Shown piece after piece: positions 1 through 6,921 of a stretch of 30,365 nt of DNA (position 1 is its first letter; every line of letters starts with the position of its first letter). The notes under the pieces are model-generated. The model did no database searches. It was given only the letters and a program-made list of their open reading frames with translations, and had not been told where the DNA came from. The position numbers and the translations under genes were made by a program. Source of the stretch: JBBSTY01 sp038235385 (GTDB lineage: Bacteria > Actinomycetota > Acidimicrobiia > Acidimicrobiales > Acidimicrobilacustridaceae); assembly GCA_038235385.1 (NCBI GenBank), contig JBBSTY010000029.1:1-30365 (forward strand), given 5' to 3'.

Positions 1-1
1 C

Positions 2-901
2 ACGGTCCTCGCCACCGTTTCGTACAACCTGGTGTTCGTCCCGCCGACCGGTGATCTCCGGGTCGACAAGGTCTCCGATCTGGTGGCGCTCGGCGTGTTC
101 GGCGTCGTCGCCCTCGTGGTCGGCCTCCTCGTGGCCCGCGAGACCCGCCTGCGCCTGACCGCCGAGCAGCATCGCGAGGAGGCGGGTCTGTCGAGCACCA
201 AGGCGGCCTTCTTCGCCGCCACCGGCCACAACCTGCGCACTCCGCTCGCGACGGTGATGACCGCGGTGGATTCGCTGCTGACCTCCGGCGACGACCTCGA
301 TGACGATCAGCAGCACGAGCTGCTCGAATCGATCCGGGGCGAGACCCAGCGGCTCTCGCTGCTGGTGTCCCGGAGCCTCGAGCTCGGACGGGTGCGCGAG
401 GGCGGGCTCGCGCCCCAGCCCGAGCCGGTCGAGGTCGTGGGTCTCGTGCAGGCCGCGGTGCGCCGCCTCGGTGGGGCGACCGCCGCCCGCTGTCGCTACG
501 ACGCACGCGATCCGGACGCAACCGTCCTGGCCGACATCGCCATGACCGAGGAGATCCTCACCGTCCTCATCGAGAACGCGGTCACCTACGCGCCGGCGCC
601 GTCGCCGATCGAGGTGGTGGTCGCGGTCCGCGACACGTGGATCGACACCGCCGTGGTCGATCACGGTCCCGGCGTCGAACCCGCCGACGCCGACCGGATT
701 TTCGGCGAGTACGTTCGAGGCGCCTCGGGCGCGCACACGAACGGCACCGGGCTCGGCCTCTCGGTGGCCCGGGCGCTGGCCGAGGCCCAGGGCGGAACCG
801 TCACCGTCTCGCCCACCCTGGGTGGGGGAGCGACCTTCACCCTGCGCCTCCCCGCCGCCACCGACATGACCGAGGAGCTGCACTCGTGGCCCGGATCCTG
901 A
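2..901 (+). CDS. kdpD: KdpD-like sensor histidine kinase, C-terminal part (5' end outside window)
   Basis: This is the C-terminal portion of a membrane sensor kinase that, with the next gene, would control high-affinity K+ uptake (Kdp). The reading frame is open back to base 2, so the GTG at 32 is probably internal. The first residues read like the end of the DUF4118 membrane domain of KdpD (SYNLVFVPPTGDL), followed by a membrane segment (VALGVFGVVALVVGLLVA). Then come a HisKA box around GHNLRTPL, an N box (ENAVTYAP), a G1 box (DHGPGVEP) and a G2 box (GTGLGLSVARALAEAQGG). The phospho-acceptor His (bases 227-229) is followed by Asn, whereas most kinases of this class have Asp or Glu. The stop overlaps the response regulator gene by 16 bases, so the two are co-translated. 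The N-terminal KdpD/USP domains and any kdpFABC genes would lie to the left. The family call is firm and the KdpD assignment is likely. Confidence 0.88.
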   Translation, partial: TVLATVSYNLVFVPPTGDLRVDKVSDLVALGVFGVVALVVGLLVARETRLRLTAEQHREEAGLSSTKAAFFAATGHNLRTPLATVMTAVDSLLTSGDDLDDDQQHELLESIRGETQRLSLLVSRSLELGRVREGGLAPQPEPVEVVGLVQAAVRRLGGATAARCRYDARDPDATVLADIAMTEEILTVLIENAVTYAPAPSPIEVVVAVRDTWIDTAVVDHGPGVEPADADRIFGEYVRGASGAHTNGTGLGLSVARALAEAQGGTVTVSPTLGGGATFTLRLPAATDMTEELHSWPGS

Positions 902-1575
902 TCATCGACGACGAGCACATGCTGCGCCGGGCCCTGCGCACCAGCCTCGTGGCCCGCGGGCACGAGGTGCTCGAGGCCGCCACCGGCGAAGCCGGGGTGG
1001 TCGCCGTCGCCGATCGCGTGCCCGATCTCGTGGTGCTCGATCTCGGTCTGCCCGACATCGGTGGGGTCGAGGCGCTGCAACGGATCCGGTCGTTCAGCGA
1101 CGTGCCCGTGATCGTGCTGACCGCCCGCAACGCCCAGGACCAGAAGGTGGCCTCGCTCGACGCCGGCGCCGACGACTACGTCACCAAGCCGTTCGACCCC
1201 GCCGAGCTGCTGGCCCGCATGCGGGCGATCCTGCGCCGGGTGTCGGATCGCCACGATGGGCCGACGGTCATCGTCCGCCACGGCGTCACCATCGATCTCG
1301 CCCGCAAGATCCTCGAGGTCGACGGCGAGGTCGTCGCGCTCACCCGAACGGAGTGGCGCCTGCTCGAGGTGCTGGTCACCAACCCGAGCCGGTTGCTGAC
1401 CCACCAGTTCCTCCTCCAGACGGTCTGGGGCCCCGAGTACGGCACCGAGACCAACTACCTGCGCACCTTCGTCGGCCAGCTCCGACGCAAGCTCGGCGAC
1501 GTCGCCGCCAGCCCGAGCTTCATCGTCACCGAGTCGGGCATCGGCTACCGCTGGATCGCCGACGACCCCGCCTGA
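886..1575 (+). CDS. kdpE: KdpE-like OmpR-family response regulator
   Basis: This 229-residue DNA-binding response regulator is the partner of the upstream kinase. The receiver domain spans residues 1-115, with the acidic pair in IIDDEH, the phospho-acceptor Asp in VVLDLGLPD, the conserved Thr in VLTAR and the conserved Lys in YVTKPF. The C-terminal half is an OmpR/PhoB winged helix (LTRTEWRLLEVLVTNPSRLLT, then TNYLRTFVGQLRRKL and GIGYRW), typical of KdpE. I chose the GTG at 886 because it begins exactly at the receiver fold (VARILIIDDEH) and overlaps the kinase stop by 16 bases. The open frame upstream of it is only the shadow of the kinase gene. In the known family, phosphorylated KdpE activates the kdp potassium-pump operon. 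No kdp pump genes are visible, but a KimA-type transporter lies 0.6 kb downstream. Confidence 0.92.
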   Translation: MARILIIDDEHMLRRALRTSLVARGHEVLEAATGEAGVVAVADRVPDLVVLDLGLPDIGGVEALQRIRSFSDVPVIVLTARNAQDQKVASLDAGADDYVTKPFDPAELLARMRAILRRVSDRHDGPTVIVRHGVTIDLARKILEVDGEVVALTRTEWRLLEVLVTNPSRLLTHQFLLQTVWGPEYGTETNYLRTFVGQLRRKLGDVAASPSFIVTESGIGYRWIADDPA

Positions 1576-1581
1576 CCCCGC

Positions 1582-1620
1582 CTGACGAACCCGTCTGACG
1601 AACCCGTCTGACGAACCCGT
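1582..1620. repeat. Three perfect 13-bp tandem repeats
   Basis: The unit CTGACGAACCCGT is present three times head to tail directly after the kdpE stop, preceded and followed by partial copies (CCTGACCCCG, CCGACGGCCC). The core CTGACG also forms the left arm of the hairpin just downstream. It looks like slippage-born expansion in a 3' untranslated region; no function is evident. Confidence 0.85.
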
Positions 1621-1631
1621 CCGACGGCCCG

Positions 1632-1650
1632 CCTGACGGCTCGCGTCAGG
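1632..1650 (+). terminator. Hairpin after kdpDE
   Basis: CCTGACG - GCTCG - CGTCAGG is a perfect 7-bp stem with a 5-base loop, 57 bases past the kdpE stop. No T run follows, as is common in GC-rich actinobacteria. A second copy of its right arm (CGTCAGGACC) is at 1687-1696. Confidence 0.5.
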
Positions 1651-1741
1651 ACCGCGCCGCAGGATGCGGGCTCGGCATCAAGAAGTCGTCAGGACCCGCC
1701 GATCGGCCCCGTTCGGTGTTGGTCCCCGGCGCGGCGCTGGT

Positions 1742-1747
1742 CAGGCT
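1742..1747 (+). promoter_or_regulatory. Weak leaderless-type -10 box of the OB-fold gene
   Basis: CAGGCT keeps the two most conserved -10 positions (A at 2, T at 6) and lies exactly 6 bases before the ATG at 1754. No Shine-Dalgarno sequence is visible. It matches the layout of stronger examples elsewhere in this window. Confidence 0.3.
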
Positions 1748-1753
1748 GTCGCC

Positions 1754-2119
1754 ATGGGAGCACCGAGCGAACGCCAACTGCGCATCACCCGTCAGGATCT
1801 CGACCGGGAGCGTCTGGTCACCGCCTTCGCCGGATCGGCACCGACGACCATCGACCGTGCCGTGATCGGCGAGCCCGTCGAGATCCACGGCGAGGTCAAG
1901 TGGGTGCGGTTCGTGCCCGTCGGACCCGAGGCCGGCTTCGAGGCCACCGTCTCGGACGGGACGGGCGTCGTCGTCGCCGCCTGGCCCGGCGGGCTGCCGC
2001 GGTCGGGCGTCACGCCCGGTTCCCCGGTGGCCCTGATCGGGACGCTGACGCGCGACGAGCACGGCCTTCGGATCGTGGACGCGGGGATCGCCGAGTCACC
2101 CGTCGCGGCAGTCGGATGA
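1754..2119 (+). CDS. OB-fold nucleic-acid-binding-like protein
   Basis: This 121-residue protein has the pattern of a single OB-fold barrel. It contains strands around GEPVEIHGEVKWVRFVP, a DGTGVVVAAWPG turn, and then VTPGSPVALIGTLTRDEHGLRIVDAGI. Small actinobacterial proteins of this type are annotated as OB-fold nucleic acid binding proteins. As I recall, M. tuberculosis Rv2694c is such a protein and sits close to an APC-type membrane protein (Rv2690c) and the Trk K+ genes, which echoes the arrangement here. I start at ATG 1754 because the residues before it are Arg/Gly-rich without family character and a -10-like element sits 6 bases upstream. A longer form from 1664 is formally open. The next gene starts 37 bases downstream, so the two are probably co-transcribed. 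The biochemical role is unknown; nucleic acid binding is inferred from fold only. Confidence 0.75.
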   Translation: MGAPSERQLRITRQDLDRERLVTAFAGSAPTTIDRAVIGEPVEIHGEVKWVRFVPVGPEAGFEATVSDGTGVVVAAWPGGLPRSGVTPGSPVALIGTLTRDEHGLRIVDAGIAESPVAAVG

Positions 2120-2156
2120 CCGCCCGCCTCGTCGCCGAGAACGAGACGGTCCCGTC

Positions 2157-4109
2157 GTGAGCACGACCGTCACCGACCCCCGCGACGATCCGTCGGGATC
2201 CGCGACCGCTCACCCGTCGCCCCGGTCGAGCGATGCCATGGGCAACGCGGTCCCGCACGGCACGTCGCTCGTCAAGCGCCTGCTCGTCGGTCGCCCCCTG
2301 GCCACGGCGGCCGAGCAGCACCAGCGCCTGGGCAAGCCCACCGGGCTCGCCGTGTTCGCCTCCGACGCCATCTCGTCCACGGCGTACGCCACCGAAGAGA
2401 TCCTGCTGGTGCTCGTCCCCGTCGCGGGGATGGCCGCCCTCGACGATCTGATCCCCCTGGCGCTCGTGGTGTGCGGGCTGCTCCTGCTCGTCGTCTCCAG
2501 CTACGCCCAGACGATCCGCGCCTACCCCAACGGCGGCGGTTCCTACGTCGTGAGCCGGGAGAACCTCGGCACGGTTCCGGCGCTCGTGTCGGGCGCGTCG
2601 CTCCTCGTCGACTACGTCCTGACGGCGGCGGTGTCGGTGAGCGCCGGCGTGGCCGCCATCACCTCGGCGTTCCCGGAGATGAGCCCCTACACCGTCGAGC
2701 TCTGCCTCGGCTTCATCGTGTTGATGACCGTCGCCAACCTGCGGGGGCTCAAGGAGTCCGGGCGGCTGTTCGCCGGGCCGACCTACATCTACATCGTGAG
2801 CCTCGCCGCGCTGATCGGCATCGGGCTTTTCCGCACGATGACCGGTTCGCTGCCTCCTCTGCCGCCGAACGAGGCGGCGCTCGACCAGGTCACCCAGGGC
2901 GGAACCCTCCTCGGCAGCGTGGGGATCTTCCTGCTCCTGCGGGCGTTCTCCTCCGGGGCGGTCGCGCTCACCGGCGTCGAGGCCATCTCCAACGGGGTGC
3001 CCGCCTTCCGCAAGCCCGAGGCCCGCAACGCATCGCACACCCTGATCACCATGGGGCTGATCCTCGGGACGTCGTTCCTGGGGCTGTCGGTCCTGGCCCA
3101 CAAGCTCACGCCCACCGTGTCGGAGAGCGAGACGCTCCTCTCGACCATGGGCCGGGCGGTGTTCGGCGACGGATCGGTGCCGTACTACGTGCTGCAGTTC
3201 TCGACCTTCGCCATCTTGATCCTCGCAGCCAACACGGCGTTCGCCGACTTCCCCCGGGTCGCGTCGGTCGTGTCGGCCGACGGGTTCCTCCCGCGCCAGT
3301 TGGCGAACCGAGGCGACCGCCTCGTGTTCTCCAACGGCATCCTGGCGCTGGGGGCAGTGGCCGCCGGGTTGATCGTGATCTTCCGGGGCGACACCGCCTC
3401 GTTGATCCCGCTCTACGCCGTGGGCGTCTTCACCGGGTTCACCCTCAGCCAGGTGGGGATGATCGTCCACCACCACCGGCTCCGTGAGCCGCACTGGAAG
3501 CTGCGGTTGGCGATCAACGCGGCAGGAGCGGTCGCGACCTTCCTCGTGCTCCTCGTGGTGGTGGTCTCCAAGTTCACCATCGGTGCGTGGATCCCGGCCA
3601 TGTTGATCCCGATCATCGTGTTGGTGTTCATGCGGATCCGCCGGCACTACGCCCGGGTGGCCGACAGCCTGCGCACCCCGCTCGGCTACCACCCGGTCGT
3701 CACCGGGCACACCGTCGTCGTGCTCGTCGGCTCGGTCCACAAGGGGACCCTCGCCGCCCTCGCCTACGCCAAGGCCCTCCACCCCGACCGGGTCGTCGCC
3801 GTATCGGTGTGCATGGACGACCAGGCCTACCAGCGCATCGTGTCGGCGTGGGAGCGCCACGAGATCGACGTCGAGCTGATCGCCCTGCACTCGCCGTACC
3901 GCGATCTCACCGAACCGCTGCTCGAGCTGCTCGACGACATCGACGGTGGGCGCGACCACCTGGTCACCGTGGTGGTCCCCGAGTTCGTGGTCAACCACTG
4001 GTGGGAATCGGCCCTCCACAACCAGAGCGCCATGCTGGTCCGGGCCCGGCTGCGCCGCCGCCCCAACACCGTGATCACCTCGGTGCCCCTGCAGGTGGCC
4101 CACCGCTGA
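2157..4109 (+). CDS. KimA-type APC-superfamily transporter, probable K+ importer
   Basis: This 650-residue membrane protein has about 12 transmembrane segments (residues 60-500) and a cytosolic C-terminal domain of about 130 residues. It is often annotated as an amino acid permease, but the sequence tracks B. subtilis KimA (YdaO), a K+/H+ symporter. Shared features are SDAISSTAYATEE (KimA: SDALSSVAYGTEQ), YPNGGGSYVVSRENLG, SLLVDYVLTAAVSVSAG, ALTGVEAISNGVPAF, LAANTAFADFP, LIPLYAVGVF, and the tail HSPYRDL and ALHNQSAMLVR. The Asp and Tyr that coordinate K+ in KimA (D36, Y43) correspond to D70 and Y77 here. The first 35 or so residues are a disordered Pro/Ser extension, so a start at the internal ATG (2238) is possible. 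The GTG at 2157 has GACGGT six bases upstream and only a weak ribosome site. Sitting beside kdpDE, it suggests a potassium-homeostasis locus. The substrate is inferred from similarity recalled, not measured. Confidence 0.85.
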   Translation: MSTTVTDPRDDPSGSATAHPSPRSSDAMGNAVPHGTSLVKRLLVGRPLATAAEQHQRLGKPTGLAVFASDAISSTAYATEEILLVLVPVAGMAALDDLIPLALVVCGLLLLVVSSYAQTIRAYPNGGGSYVVSRENLGTVPALVSGASLLVDYVLTAAVSVSAGVAAITSAFPEMSPYTVELCLGFIVLMTVANLRGLKESGRLFAGPTYIYIVSLAALIGIGLFRTMTGSLPPLPPNEAALDQVTQGGTLLGSVGIFLLLRAFSSGAVALTGVEAISNGVPAFRKPEARNASHTLITMGLILGTSFLGLSVLAHKLTPTVSESETLLSTMGRAVFGDGSVPYYVLQFSTFAILILAANTAFADFPRVASVVSADGFLPRQLANRGDRLVFSNGILALGAVAAGLIVIFRGDTASLIPLYAVGVFTGFTLSQVGMIVHHHRLREPHWKLRLAINAAGAVATFLVLLVVVVSKFTIGAWIPAMLIPIIVLVFMRIRRHYARVADSLRTPLGYHPVVTGHTVVVLVGSVHKGTLAALAYAKALHPDRVVAVSVCMDDQAYQRIVSAWERHEIDVELIALHSPYRDLTEPLLELLDDIDGGRDHLVTVVVPEFVVNHWWESALHNQSAMLVRARLRRRPNTVITSVPLQVAHR

Positions 4110-4160
4110 CCCGACCGGGCCGCCATCCCCGAGCGCTGCCGCTCGGGCGTCCCGGACGCG

Positions 4161-4193
4161 AACGGTCCCGGCTCCGTGGGAGCCGGGACCGTT
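4161..4193. terminator. Bidirectional terminator between the KimA-type gene and hppA
   Basis: A perfect 14-bp stem (AACGGTCCCGGCTC / GAGCCGGGACCGTT) with a 5-base loop sits between two convergent genes. A short TTT follows on the plus strand and the symmetric AA arm gives TT on the minus strand. It is the strongest terminator-like structure in the window. Confidence 0.88.
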
Positions 4194-4235
4194 TCGATCG
4201 CCGGGTTCGTCGCTCGCCGGGCGCCCACCGCCAGA

Positions 4236-6638
4236 TCAGACCTCGACGGGGATGTGCTCCGCGGGCTCGGCGCTGACGTCGTCCATCGAGAGCATCTCCT
4301 TCTTGGACCACACGACGGCACCGACCACGATCACGAGTGCGGCGCCGGCGACGCCGAGGCGCAGGCCCGTATTGGCCTGGGTCGTGATGATGGCCGGGAG
4401 GATGAGCAGCGCCACCAGGTTCATCACCTTGATGAGCGGGTTGAGCGCAGGTCCGGCGGTGTCCTTGAACGGATCGCCGACGGTGTCGCCGATGACGGCG
4501 GCCTTGTGGGCGTCGGATCCCTTGCCGCCCTCGTTGCCGTCCTCGATGAACTTCTTGGCGTTGTCCCAGGCGCCGCCCGAGTTCGACAGGAAGTTGGCCA
4601 TGAGCTGACCGGTGAGGATGATCGCCGCGAGGAACGCGCCGAGGGCCACGTAGCCGAGGCCGAAGCCGACGATCACCGGGGTCAGGATGGCGATGAGGGC
4701 CGGGGTGGCCAGCTCACGCAGCGACGCCGTGGTGCAGATGTCGATGACCGAGCCGTAGTCGGGCTTCTCGGTGTAGTCCATGATCCCGGGCTTCTCCCGG
4801 AACTGCTTGCGCACCTCCTGCACCACGACCATCGCCGTGCGGCTGACCGCCCGGATGGCGAGCGAGGAGAACATGAAGGCGATCGAGCCGCCGATGAGCA
4901 GGCCGATGAACGTCTTCGGGTCGGCGACGTTGACGGGGAACGCCTCGAACACGCTGTGGCCGAAGTAGGTGATGCCGTCGACGACGGTGCGGCCGGTCGC
5001 CTCGAGCTCGGCGACGCCCAGCACGCCGAGCACCTGGTCGCCCACGGTCTCGGTGAACGATGCGAACAGGGCGACGGCGGCGATGACCGCGGAACCGATG
5101 GCGAAGCCCTTGGTGACGGCCTTGGTGGTGTTGCCCACCGCGTCGAGGCTGACCATGACCTTCTCGGCCTCGTCGTGGAACTCGCCCGACATCTCGGCGA
5201 TGCCTGCGGCGTTGTCGGCGACGGGACCGAAGGTGTCCTCGGAGACCACGATGCCGGTGGTGGCCAGCATGCCCATGCCGCACAGCGCCACCAGGTAGAA
5301 GACGAAGTGGATGTCGCCGCCGCCGAGCGCGATGGCGGCGCCGAGGGCGCAGGCGATGGCGATGATGGCGTACACGGCCGACTCCATGCCCGAGCTGATG
5401 CCCGAGAGCACCGTCGTGGCGGGCCCGGTGCGGGCCGCCTTGGCGATGTCGCGGACCGGCTTGGTCTCGGTGGAGGTGAAGTACTCGGTGATCTTGCTCG
5501 CCACCTGGGCGAGGACGACGCCGACGACGATGGCGCCGAACATGCGCAGCCCCGGCATCGAGACGGTGCCCTCGTCGTTGCCGACGTAGAGCATGGCCAG
5601 CACGAAGATGCCGATGAGGGTCACCACGCTGGCCACGATCAGGCCGCGGGTGATGGGCTGCATGGCCGACTTGTCCTTCTCGAGCCCCTTGACCGAGAAG
5701 ATGCCGATCATCGAGCCGAGGATGCCGATGGCCTGGGCGGCGATCGGGAAGACGAGGCCGATGGCCCACTTGCTGGGCTGGTCGGGGTAGATCGAGGCGA
5801 AGGCCGACACGCCGAGGATGAGCGAGGCGACGAGGGTGACCTCGTAGCTCTCGAACAGGTCGGCGGCCATGCCGGCGCAGTCGCCCACGTTGTCGCCCAC
5901 GTTGTCGGCGATGGTGGCCGGGTTGCGGGGGTCGTCCTCGGGGATGCCTGCCTCGACCTTGCCGACGAGGTCGGCGCCGACGTCGGCGGCCTTGGTGAAG
6001 ATGCCGCCGCCGACCCGCAGGACCAGGGCGAGCAGCGAGCCACCGAACCCGAACCCGATGAGGATGGCGGTGCTGGTGTTCTGGAAGACGGCGACGATGA
6101 CGGTGGCGCCGAGCAGGCCGAAGCCGACGGTGAACATGCCGGCCACGGCACCGGTGCGGAAGGCCACCTTGAGGGCCGGCGGCATCTGGCCACCGAGGGC
6201 GGCGGCGGCGGTGCGCACGTTGCCCCGAACCGCGACGCTCATGCCGATGAACCCGGTGAGGCCCGAGAGCGTGCAGCCGGCGACGAACGCGAGGGTGCGG
6301 AAGAGGCCCGACGCGGTCTGCGACAGCGCCACGCTGCCGTCGTCGGGTCGCAGGATCTCGGTCGACGTGATGAACACGATGACGACCAAGGGCACGACGA
6401 TCACGGCGATCGTGCGGAACTGGCGCTTCAGGTAGGCGCCGGCGCCCTCCTGGATGGCGCCGGCGATCTCCTGCATCTTCTCGGTGCCGGCATCGGCGGC
6501 CAGCACACCCTTCATGAGGATGAAGCCCACGGCGATGGCGAGGAGCGCGGTTGCCCCGGCGAACGCTAGGAGCCCCTTCTCGGCGCCACCGAGCTCGAAG
6601 TTCTGCCACCCGCCTTCGGCGAACAGGGTGCTGAGCAT
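4236..6638 (-). CDS. hppA: Membrane-bound proton-translocating pyrophosphatase
   Basis: This 800-residue integral membrane pump of about 16 helices couples PPi hydrolysis to H+ export. Substrate-site motifs are intact: DVGADLVGKVEAGIPEDDP (residues 219-237) and DNVGDNVGDCAGMAADLFE (245-263), plus the C-terminal DTVGDPFKDTAGPALNPLIKV. The K+-dependence position reads GNTTKAVTKG, with Lys506 and Thr509 where K+-dependent enzymes carry Ala and Ala/Gly. It therefore belongs to the K+-independent, H+-pumping class. I chose the ATG at 6638 (MLSTLFAEGG) because it precedes the first helix and has a GAGAGGG ribosome site about 8 bases upstream; the open frame continuing to 7031 overlaps prfC and is low complexity. 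The gene is monocistronic, with a long leader and a convergent terminator. It would recycle biosynthetic PPi and support the proton gradient that a KimA-type K+/H+ symporter uses. Confidence 0.95.
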   Translation of the reverse strand: MLSTLFAEGGWQNFELGGAEKGLLAFAGATALLAIAVGFILMKGVLAADAGTEKMQEIAGAIQEGAGAYLKRQFRTIAVIVVPLVVIVFITSTEILRPDDGSVALSQTASGLFRTLAFVAGCTLSGLTGFIGMSVAVRGNVRTAAAALGGQMPPALKVAFRTGAVAGMFTVGFGLLGATVIVAVFQNTSTAILIGFGFGGSLLALVLRVGGGIFTKAADVGADLVGKVEAGIPEDDPRNPATIADNVGDNVGDCAGMAADLFESYEVTLVASLILGVSAFASIYPDQPSKWAIGLVFPIAAQAIGILGSMIGIFSVKGLEKDKSAMQPITRGLIVASVVTLIGIFVLAMLYVGNDEGTVSMPGLRMFGAIVVGVVLAQVASKITEYFTSTETKPVRDIAKAARTGPATTVLSGISSGMESAVYAIIAIACALGAAIALGGGDIHFVFYLVALCGMGMLATTGIVVSEDTFGPVADNAAGIAEMSGEFHDEAEKVMVSLDAVGNTTKAVTKGFAIGSAVIAAVALFASFTETVGDQVLGVLGVAELEATGRTVVDGITYFGHSVFEAFPVNVADPKTFIGLLIGGSIAFMFSSLAIRAVSRTAMVVVQEVRKQFREKPGIMDYTEKPDYGSVIDICTTASLRELATPALIAILTPVIVGFGLGYVALGAFLAAIILTGQLMANFLSNSGGAWDNAKKFIEDGNEGGKGSDAHKAAVIGDTVGDPFKDTAGPALNPLIKVMNLVALLILPAIITTQANTGLRLGVAGAALVIVVGAVVWSKKEMLSMDDVSAEPAEHIPVEV

Positions 6639-6921
6639 GGTTGTTGGTCCCTCTCTGTCTCTCCCGGGCAAGACCGCGATCGGCCTCTCGGGCGTCGTCG
6701 GTCCGGGTCCGACAGGATCCGGTGGCGCCCAACTCGCTGCCGCAGCGGGGCGGGCACGCCAGCGCCGCTCGCCGGATGCCGAGCGGGTCGTGTGACGTGG
6801 GTCGCCCCCCGGGGCTTCCCGATTTTCTAGCCGAAAGGACCTGGGAACCCCTAAACGGAGGTTTGGGGGGGACGAAACCCACCGACCGCGTCGAGCGGCC
6901 CGGCGCCCCCGCCGACCGCGG
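6639..6921 (-). promoter_or_regulatory. hppA upstream region with AT-rich promoter candidate and long leader
   Basis: The 283 bases between prfC and hppA hold no gene. On the minus strand, an AT-rich island in otherwise very GC-rich DNA reads TAGAAAAT (6829-6822) and is the best -10 candidate; the -35 is unclear (TTAGGG at 19-base spacing). A start near 6816 would give a leader of about 175 bases. Just upstream, CCCC-AAAC-CTCC-GTTT-A-GGGG (near 6849-6869) can form a stem with one bulged A and may terminate prfC. I looked for a ydaO-type c-di-AMP riboswitch core and did not find one. Confidence 0.4.

Noticed and set aside
2120..2156. c-di-AMP (ydaO-type) riboswitch before the KimA-type gene
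   Set aside because: The gap is only 37 bases and holds no recognisable core. The hppA leader was also scanned for the core and lacked it.
2010..4103. Long open frame opposite the KimA-type transporter
   Set aside because: His/Asp/Gly/Arg-rich translation without domain character; it is the antisense shadow expected in very GC-rich DNA. The plus-strand protein has strong family motifs.
4176..6569. 797-codon open frame opposite hppA
   Set aside because: Same kind of shadow; the minus-strand frame is a textbook pyrophosphatase.
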